A stretch of 64,000 nt of DNA from Corella eumyota (taxonomy: Eukaryota > Chordata > Ascidiacea > Phlebobranchia > Corellidae), in the NCBI GenBank assembly GCA_963082875.1, contig OY720097.1, forward strand, positions 2,666,001-2,730,000. Reading direction: 5' to 3'. Below are positions 55,332 through 64,000 of this stretch, one piece after another. The notes under the pieces are model-generated. The model did no database searches. It was not told the origin of the DNA and saw nothing but the letters and a program-made list of their open reading frames with translations. The translations under genes were made by a program, and so were the position numbers. Numbering within the stretch: the stretch's first letter is position 1; every line of letters starts with the position of its first letter.

Positions 55332-58300
55332 CTAAATCTGAAAATTAAAATTTTGGTTATTAGAATAAAACTAGAACAAAAAACAACTATAACTTTAAAA
55401 AAACGCGAAGACAATTTAAAAAATAAAAAAAAATTAAAAAATATACAAATACAAAAATCTTAATTTTTTATTTATGTTTTTTTTTAATATACTTTTCTTA
55501 CCTTGGTTGTAAACACAGTTAATTCTTCATTATTATTTGAAGTGTTTTTCAATGAACTTTTCGAAAAACGTTTTTGTGAACTCGTCTTAAGGTCTCTTCT
55601 TACATTTGAATCACTGTTATAAAAAAAAAATTAAAATTTTTTAAAGTTTTAAATTTAAGATAAACGTTTACTGATTTAAATTTAAGATAAACGTTTACTC
55701 ATTAATTTAAAAAAACAAATTTTATGTACTAAAATTTTAAAATTATTAAAAATGCCTTTAAAAAATTTATTAGAAATTACTTACTTGTTTAAAGCAAGCA
55801 GACCTTCATTTTCTTCACAGGCTTCTTGGTACGTAGGGAGCCTGCCAAGAGCTTCACTATTGCTCGACATTCGGCTTGAATACGATTTCCGATTGTGATG
55901 TAAACTGTCACGGTCCGAAGTCTCTGAATATCTTCGAACTTCTGAGATTCTGCGAGCGCTTGGCTCTCGAATTGCAACAACACATCGGGAATTGTTTATT
56001 TGTGAGTTAGAACCGTTCGCCGCGTGGTGGTGTTTTGAGCTGGCTGGAAACACGTTCAGGCTGTTTACTTGTTGGTCTGATGTGGATTTTGTTCTTCGTT
56101 TCTCGTGGCTCGGATGACACATCGACGTTCCGAGAATGATCTCGGAGGATGGTCTTCTCTCTGGACGTTCATCTTCCATCACAACAACCGACTCCGATGA
56201 AGACCTGGAAATTTGAAGATCGGTATCCTCGGAATTTCGTGAACTCGAAGATTTAAGTGATTTTCGAATTTCAGATAAAGCTTCGCGTCTTCGATGAAAA
56301 ATAAGACATCCGGACGCAAAAATTAGAATTAAAACAAGAAACCCCGCTCCAAAACAGATCGCGATCCATTGTGACGTACTTAAATTATCGTCATGATCAT
56401 TAACAAGTATTATCATCGGGTCTTGTTTCGCTCCAGAAACAGCGCTGTTAAAACTGCTGTGAATTTCTTTGTATTCAGTACACCTCGGCCCGGTAAACGA
56501 CGAAGTACAGTAACATTTAAATGCATGTACTAGATCATGGCAAGTCCCCCCGTTCTCACACGGACTGCTAGCACAGTCGTTTATGTTGTGGTTACAATAT
56601 TTTCCAGTAAATCCAGGCTGGCAAGTACATTTGAAGTCGTTGATAAGGTCCTGGCATATCCCGCCGTTGGCGCATGGTCGCGTGACGCAATCATCAACAT
56701 TGGTCTGGCATTGCTTTCCTACAAAGCCGGGAAGACAGCGACATGTGTAACCGCCTTGAATTTTATCTAAGCACGTCGCGCCGTTAAGACAAGGCTCCGT
56801 TGAACATCGATTGATTTCGTTCTCACATTTGCTACCAGTGTATCCGCGTTGACATTGACATTCATAGCCATTAGGAGTGTTCTCACATAGGCCACCTGTA
56901 AGAAGCAAATGACAAGTTAAATGACAGTTAAACACCTCTTGGTAGAGGAATAAGTAGTTTGTTCCCACGCTAGCTACATAAAAGAGACTTGTATTAGCGA
57001 GCCAGCAAGATCAGATTTCTCGCGTTCTATTAACGTACATGAAGAAATAACACAAACGGCACACAGTGACAAACAATACGAACGCAATCACAAAAGTAAT
57101 TTAAGTCAGTAAGACCCATTAAGCAGGACTTGTTGATGGGCTGAATAATTACATCACGCAGTGAATATACAAAAGCCGGTACGCGGGCTGTAAATATAAT
57201 TCATAAATGGACCAATTAGATTAAGCTTTGCATTCAAACACACAACACCACTTTCCCCGCGAATCTATGAAAGGGTAACCCAATAGTAGTTGACGACTTT
57301 TATGTTACTCTGAATTAACTAGCGTTAATAATAGACAATACATTTGTAAAGTAGGTCTAAATGGGCTGATAAATAAAATTTCTTTTAAAGAGGTTTTAGT
57401 TTAGTGATTTCATCAAAACAACCACAACTTCAATGCACGCAATTTGATTAACAGCGAAGTTAACTTACCAGGTCTAGTTTTAATGTTAAAATTATGTTAA
57501 AAATAAACCACTTGAAACTTAAACCGCGATAGGGCATAGAAAGCGAAACGCGCATTAATTCGAAAAACAAACACATTTAATTAACTCTTACCTCGTCCAA
57601 TAAAATCAATACAAAAGCTGTATAAAACTTGAATTAAAACACAAACAAATCAATTACTTAAAACTTGTGACTAAAAAATAATGAAATCGTATTTCCTTAT
57701 TTAGTACCTCATTTTGGTAAACCAAAAATCGAATTTTACTAACGAATTTGAGTATTAAATTTTTTCTGGTAAATTTTCTTTAAATTATGAAATAATTCTC
57801 ACCGTTTTGGCATGGGAACTTAGTGCATTGGTCAGTTGACTCTTCACAGGTAACTCCCTTCCATTCCTTTGAACAAGCACACGTATACTGACGTTGGTGC
57901 TGCGTACATATCCCGTTGTTTTTGCAAGGTTGGTCTGAGCAGGTTACAAGTGTTTGATCGCATAATTCCCCGAAAAATCCACTTGCACAAACGCACTGGA
58001 AACTGTTAACCAAGTCCTACGAAAATAAAGGTAAAAAATAATTAGAATATAACGCAATAAAATTTTTAAGAAATAACCAAAAACCGCAAATTTTTTTCAG
58101 AATTTAATTGTAATTTTCAAATGCATTATTGAATACTATTAAGGCAAATTTCTTATTTTTTAATTGCAGTAATTTTAGTAAACTCCTAATTGACAACACT
58201 GCTTTTAACTAATGTTTGACAACTCTGAATTACAAAGACAACACTTAAAAGGCGTGAGAAATTGTGTTGCTACTTTCCTAAAGTTTAAAATGTCGTTGAT

Positions 58301-61300
58301 TTTGAATTGAAATTTAATCCCTGTCTACAGCTGAGTACCCGACCAAGTCGACGTTATTTAAATACTATCTAACTTTTACAGTAACTACTAACCACCATGC
58401 TGTTATATTTGTAAAATTATGCTAATTAATTCTAATAAGTTGATATAGTTTTTAATTTAATAAATTTCGTTAAGTATTTATAGCTGCATAGTTAATTTTG
58501 ACTTAATGGCACAAAAATATAAAAACCTACTTTTTTTAAACACATACAAAAACCTAGTTTTAAAAAAAACACTCTTGAATTAAGGCTCAAATTTGTATGT
58601 AACAAAAATTAAATAAATTTAGTTAAATAAACTTGAATATTAAGATTTTCACTTACATTGCAAGTAGCTCCGTTCTCACAAGGTGACGACGAACATTCGT
58701 CTATTTCAATTTCACAATCTTTGCCAATATAACCATCCTTACATGAACATGAATAACTTCCATGTCCAGAGTTTGTACACAATGCTCCGTTGTGACAAGG
58801 CTTATGGTTAGTACAGTAGTTCAAATCTAGTAGAATAAAAAATGCGTATTAAAAAAATGCTAAAGTCTAAAATTTAGACAATTCTTAATATTTTTAGCCA
58901 AGTTTAAAATGGTTAACAGAGAAGTGTTTCAACTATATATATATATATTTTTTTTTACACATTAAAATTAAGTTTATTTTCATAATCAACTTAACATACC
59001 TTGGTTGCAATATAAACCTCCCCAACCAGGGTCGCAGTAACAGTTATAAGGCTCCGTACATTTGCCGTGCGTACAACCCGGTAATATGACGCATTCGTCA
59101 CAATTCTTTCCTTGCCAACCGAGCTTGCATCTGTGATGTAATAATCAGATAAGAACTGATAGCATGTAAATATTTTAAAGGTTACAAATTTTTGTGCTTT
59201 CTATTTAAATTTGAGGTTTACTTACTGGCATTGGTTAGGGCGAGTACATTTTCCGTGTTCCTTATGACAACCTTTTGAACAAATAGCTAAAAAAAAAACA
59301 ACGAAAAAAAGGGTATTAAAAATAAATAAACGAATAAAAATAATGGTGAATTAATATTTCAGCTTTATTGGTATATTAACCAAAATTACAATTGCCTAAA
59401 ATAGTTAATCCAATAATACAATAGCCTAATTCAAATAAGTAAACATCACTCGAATGAACTCGTTCTGCAATTACAGTAACGTCCCATGAGAGATAAGATA
59501 AGTGCGCGACATTCTTGGGTAGCTAATACACGAAGACTTTTAACAAATAGATAACACCACTTAATATTTAATAAGATGATTATGAATAAGCGAAGTAAAT
59601 GGGCGGTCCCGCGTCATAACTTTTTAGTACTGTCGCGTGTACTAAATGAGAAAGTAGACGTTTATTTTGACCGATTATTTGCCACCAGAAATCCAAACAA
59701 AATGTGACGTTGTTTGATGTCGAAATTTGTAAACAATATGAACGACATTGTAACTGTGTACCGCACACTAGAAAAGACACCCAGTCGTGGGAACAAGTCA
59801 TGAGTGGTGTTTGTTGTACGTTGAATACGGAATGGTAAATAAATCTACAATTGACAGCGCGCGTATAACGCAGACGATTGTGTTTTATAGTTTTCTCACA
59901 GCGGGGTCAAACTTACCTTTTGTGCAGTAGGCTCCTTCGTTTTTGCCAGTCCAACCGGGTAGACATACCCGCTCGCCATCTTCATTACAGGTAAAATGGC
60001 CAAATTGGTCGTCTCTAGGCCTGCATAATTTGTTACAGCTATCCCCGTATATATTTGCACTGCAACGAACTCTGTAAGAATATTCCAACTCACTAGTTAG
60101 GTGCTTATAAGGCGCTGGACTCGTCCATTCGTCTCGTTCTGATCTCACAGGTAAAACATATCCACTTTTGACGAGACGAGATATTATTTTGGAATCTAAA
60201 AATATAAATATAATGTGTTAATTATGGGCTGTTAAACACAAATTAAAAGTAATATTTTATTGTCGGTATAAAGACTTTTATAATGTTGCTGGCAGACAGG
60301 CAGATTAGAACATTATCAGAGCGCCTTGTACAAGTTATCGTTAAAACGATCTGTTGAGACATAAAAGCGTCCACACTTTGATTAATTGAATCCTATTGCT
60401 TTCATGTTTAAAAAAGTTAAAAAGTCAGGCCATTAATTCAAGTTACGACGCAATAAATGAGCTAGAAGGACATATTGCCAGGCCGACGTTTTCTTTGGAA
60501 AAACGCAGACACACTTTCGCTCCAGAAAAAGACAATAAAATCTCGTAAGCCCAACGATGCGCTACAAATATGCTTGGGCGAGCAGCTGGCCGATGGTGCC
60601 ATGTTTTCCAAGCGTTCAAACGAAGGCATATGGCACTGCTGAAAACCACGCGAGAATAATCAATAACCCAACTTCGAATAGAATACACTCTCTACTATCT
60701 AGTTCACGTCCTTGATTAAATTCAGGCATTTTTATAGGCTTGCAATGTTTTGATTTTGCTAAATTAGATTATAGTAACAGAGCGCGCCATTTATTAAATT
60801 TAAGTGTGCACCCGCGCGTAAACAAATCCAATTTATAAGATTTCTATTTTTCGTACCTGGTATCGGACCATCAAAGCTGGAGATATTTTCTTTCACGTGC
60901 AGCACATCTATTATCAGTGAAAAGGAGCCCTGGATAACAATAACAGAATAACGTTAATGATGTAAAAATATACAAATTACAAGTTTCTTATACACCTTGA
61001 TATTAAAGCAACAATAAAATTTTACGTAATTTGCCACATTTCGAATTTTCACGCATACCACACGCACAAACCAACCCTTGCCCACCATTCGTTGTGTTAT
61101 GCGTCATACAAAATACAACTAGTTTGGCACGAGAGGAAAATATTAAAAATATATAAGGTTTAGAATATTTAAGCCTGCTTTATGGGTCAGTAATTTATGA
61201 CAAAGCATTCGGCTAGTAGCATTATTAAATATTAATTAGACGACAACACGCGCTATTTTAAAAGCGATCGGTTTTCGTAAACATGAGTCTACATGAATAA

Positions 61301-62189
61301 TACACGGAACACGCGTTCCTTATCACGTATATGTATTACATTAAAATTTATACGCCCTTTTTAAATGTCGACTAAACAACGAAAAAGTCATATACTGATA
61401 CATGAGCTCATTAGTGTCATTTTTGACTTTAAATTTAAGTCCTCTGAAATGTGTACATTTTAATATTTAGTTAATACATTTGTATACAAAAACACTTTGT
61501 TTGTTTGTTAAAACATGTAACAGTCTGGCGTTTGTATCATACATTTAAACAATAACATACGTAGTGCAACGAATTTTCTTAAAACATAAATTACCGATAC
61601 GACTAAGTAGCTAAAAAGTATTACTACCACGCTGTTTAAACAGTGGATAAACTACTTAACCAAACACAACTCACCGGCCAACTGAATGTAAAATTAAACT
61701 CAATAGGATGGGATTGTATAAATGTTGTATCCTCTGGTTTAAAACTGTTCCCACCCAAGACTGGGGTTCGGAAAGTACCGAAAGTGCATTTTTTGTCTGG
61801 GTTTACTCTGTGTTGAAAATGAGTAAAGCAGATCCGAAATGCAGTCCTGCAAGGTTTCGAGCAAGTTTGCTGTGAAATTTGATTATCCGAATTGTCACAG
61901 CACATCCCCGTCCGATCAAGGCCCGCGTCGTTTTGTATTTCCTTGATTTTGAGTTCGAAAACACCCTGGCCCAATATCTAAAAGTCAAAACGCAAAAATT
62001 GTAACAACATTTTTCTTAATTAAAAAAAAGGAATAATTACATTAATATACTACTAAAGTTAGATAAAAAGGAGTATAATAAAGGCATTTACGTATTTGTA
62101 ATCTACCGTTTGTTTTAATATTTTTAAGTTACCTGTTGACTTCCAAGGACAAAAATTAAGATTGTGAACAGAAAATTTGATGAAAACAT
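55332..62189 (-). CDS. Delta: Delta-class Notch ligand
   Basis: Single-pass membrane ligand that activates Notch on neighbouring cells. 838 residues, 11 exons, exact frame: 62189-62133, 61977-61675, 60929-60857, 60195-59917, 59286-59226, 59130-59000, 58826-58657, 58016-57803, 56895-55785, 55613-55502 and 55337-55332. Signal peptide (1-19), MNNL domain, DSL domain (about 190-235, [12 protein letters not shown] to GERVCLPGW), nine EGF repeats, a membrane segment at about 605-628 ([17 protein letters not shown]) and a 210-residue tail. There is no von Willebrand C-type cysteine-rich domain, so it is Delta rather than Jagged. The last exon adds one residue, making the C-terminus TTKI, a class I PDZ-binding motif like the ATEV of vertebrate DLL1. 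Introns hold two perfect CSL sites. Confidence 0.95.
55651..55699. repeat. 22-bp direct repeat, period 27
   Basis: AAATTTAAGATAAACGTTTA plus CT occurs at 55651-55672 and 55678-55699, in Delta intron 9. Confidence 0.85.
56962..56969 (-). promoter_or_regulatory. Perfect Su(H)/CSL site in Delta intron 8
   Basis: TTCCCACG on plus is CGTGGGAA on minus, the high-affinity binding sequence of the Notch effector CSL. Confidence 0.5.
59492..59502 (+). promoter_or_regulatory. Paired GATA sites in Delta intron 4
   Basis: GATAAGATAAG gives two overlapping GATA-factor sites 6 bp apart, in the intron that also has a CSL site about 290 bp away. Confidence 0.35.
59786..59793 (+). promoter_or_regulatory. Perfect Su(H)/CSL site in Delta intron 4
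   Basis: CGTGGGAA, identical to the site in intron 8 on the other strand. Confidence 0.5.
60455..60680. promoter_or_regulatory. GC-richer block in Delta intron 3, candidate enhancer
   Basis: This stretch is visibly less AT-rich than the intron around it and has E-boxes CAGCTG (60583-60588) and CATATG (60627-60632). An open frame crosses it on the minus strand, but it has no domain or splice-site support, so a regulatory role is the better guess. Confidence 0.3.
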
Positions 62190-64000
62190 TTTTTAATAAA
62201 ATCCGCTAAGGTGGTTGACCTGGTTAAAATATTTCAGCCCGTGGTCTGAATATATAAGTCCAGTTTTTAAATGCAATCCTCTCGGGATAATATCATAACA
62301 GTAAAGTGAAACTTTGGTCCGTTTTGTAAAATAAAGCAGCTGTTGATTTTATCGTTAAAAACTTTGCTTAATTCGCTAAAAAGGTAAACAAAATGTTAAA
62401 GATTAAAAATTTTTACTAAAAATAACTATTAGTATATTAGATCTACTTTTCTAGTATTAAAATTGATGTAGTTTTTTGTCTAAAAATTTTGTGATACTGT
62501 ATTTAAAAATTTTCCTTAGAGCCTCGTCTAAACGCACCTTGAACTAATATAATATTTTTTCTAAGTTGCTACACTTTATTTTTATTTAATTTCACTTATA
62601 CACACTCTGTAGTAAGCAGGTTTTATTCACGCGACCAAACAACGCGTGCACCATCAGAAAGTGGCACAAAAATCATCTGGGATTTCTAATGAGATTTCTT
62701 ATCGCGTTCTTTTTTCTTTTTTATGCCCGGCGCCGATTCCTTTCTACTCGCTTTTTTCTCTTAGCGACAATAGCAGTTTTAGGGACCATAGAATACCTAA
62801 TGATTTCCTTCAAACTTTTCTATTGACATTTCTGTTTAGTAATTATTTGTACTTTATCAAATTCTGCAAGTTTTAATTTATTTGCTAGAGGTTGCTACAA
62901 AGTAATTAATTACCTATGCTTAAGCGTGTGTTAGAATATAATTTCTGTTAATTATTAATTAAATAATACAACAAAGCATCCATTATAAAAATACATTTAA
63001 TAATGTAAATACTTTAAGTGCAAGTCCATATGTAAACTACATACTTGATAATTATAAACCCTATATAAATATACTTTATCTTAACTTGTCTGTTATGGTA
63101 TTTGTATATTACTATAAGCTATAGAAAACAATATTCTGTAAATCTCTCGAATGTGTTTTCTTAGAAACTTAAACACCTTTTAAAACTAAACCTTACTATA
63201 AGACGTGGCAGAACGCCAAGACAAACTCTGCTAATGCCTTTACTACATTTACGCAAGTGTTTTGCCTTTAGGTTTGAAGCGAGTACTAGGCTTAGGTCTT
63301 GGTTCTACTGGCAGATGGCTCGAATACAAATGAGTTTAATTCGGGATGCGATTGGATTAAAAAGAGTTAGTAGCTCGCAGTGAATAATTGCTTAATTACA
63401 AGTGCATACTGGGGCATTGTTTACAAGCAAATTGTGCATGTAGACGTCTACAGCCATAGCATATAGGTTGCAGACAGGCATAGACAACGGACATTACCCA
63501 AAATATACGAAACTGTCTGACACCTAATGTTTATGCATTGTAGAAAACGTATCACCCGAACACAATAGCACATTAGGGTGCTTTGCTATTGTGTAAGGTA
63601 ATTTACAAGGTTCATTACTATTTTATAACGTCCCACAGTGTTATTACTTAACAGCTAGGTTTGCTAATTTAATGGTTATCTCATTAACTTTCAAATATCT
63701 ATTATGCTCCCACAAAATTCTGAGCGTGTACAAACTTAATTAATTTTCCAACTTCGTGTAATATCTACGGAAATTTAGTTTAATATTTAATTCATGTAAT
63801 TATTTAATATAAAAATCGAAATTAAGCCATGTCTGCAAAGAATTTAATAAATGTAAAATAATAAAAATTAATACCAATTATTGAATATATAAATGTTGCA
63901 AAGATTTAGATGTTGGCTGCATAATTTTGCATTTTTATTACTTATTTCGATATGAGAGCTTGCCGAAAAATTGCGTGAAATTAAGATTAGTCGATATTGA
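62190..64000. other. Upstream region of the Delta gene
   Basis: 1.8 kb of 5' flank to the window edge. A pyrimidine-rich stretch at about 62690-62770 interrupts AT-rich sequence. I found no perfect CSL site, no clear TATA box at a fitting distance and no gene. Confidence 0.4.

Noticed and set aside
59580-59801. 73-codon minus-strand frame in Delta intron 4
   Set aside because: No homology to Notch ligands and no matching splice sites; exons 4 and 5 join cleanly without it.
60443-60688. 81-codon minus-strand frame in Delta intron 3
   Set aside because: It would sit between exons that already join in phase. No acceptor and donor pair keeps the frame, and no domain is visible.
1-64000. Retroviral, LTR, Polinton or CRISPR-like elements
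   Set aside because: I looked for reverse transcriptase, integrase, capsid or polymerase motifs and for regularly spaced repeats, and saw none.

Overview
The window reads as nuclear DNA of a solitary ascidian, most likely Ciona or a close relative. It is about 70% A+T, has compact chordate-type genes with many short GTAAG introns, and is seeded with tRNA-derived SINEs. The organism call is an inference from protein content, gene compactness and repeat type; no species marker was seen.

Layout, left to right. At 0.4-4.3 kb lies the minus-strand gene of a small secreted EGF-domain protein: a signal-peptide exon, a 3.2-kb intron, an EGF exon and an uncertain 3' end. From 4.4 to 7.7 kb is AT-rich spacer. 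At 7.7-14.6 kb are two tandem plus-strand trypsin-type serine proteases that share intron positions and TATA boxes. All remaining genes are on the minus strand, eight in a row: homogentisate 1,2-dioxygenase (HGD, intronless), an ASAP-type ArfGAP (967 aa, intronless), CSTF2 (10 exons), an animal 5-lipoxygenase-like enzyme (14 exons), MSH6 (24 exons), ARHGAP1/p50RhoGAP (11 exons), TIPRL (intronless) and a Delta-class Notch ligand (11 exons). I rebuilt exon chains by joining splice sites by hand. For CSTF2, MSH6, ARHGAP1, Delta and both proteases the chains sum to an exact open frame. The lipoxygenase chain is one base short in its penultimate exon.

Repeats. One SINE family of about 290 bp (tRNA-like head, TGTGGGAA near the 3' end, ATATATAC plus A-rich tail) is present in about 20 full or partial copies, most of them in MSH6 introns. 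One copy is split by a 525-bp non-autonomous DNA transposon with hAT-like features. A second, tRNA-Leu/Ser-like repeat occurs twice. Several short tandem and inverted repeats are also present.

The genes do not form one pathway. They are ordinary metabolic, trafficking, RNA-processing, repair and signalling genes. The most interesting points are a predicted N-myristoylation signal on the lipoxygenase, a GC-AG intron in MSH6 that carries the nested transposon, two perfect Su(H)/CSL sites inside introns of the Notch ligand, and an unrecognised small secreted EGF peptide. I found no CRISPR array, viral element or other obviously novel multi-gene system.
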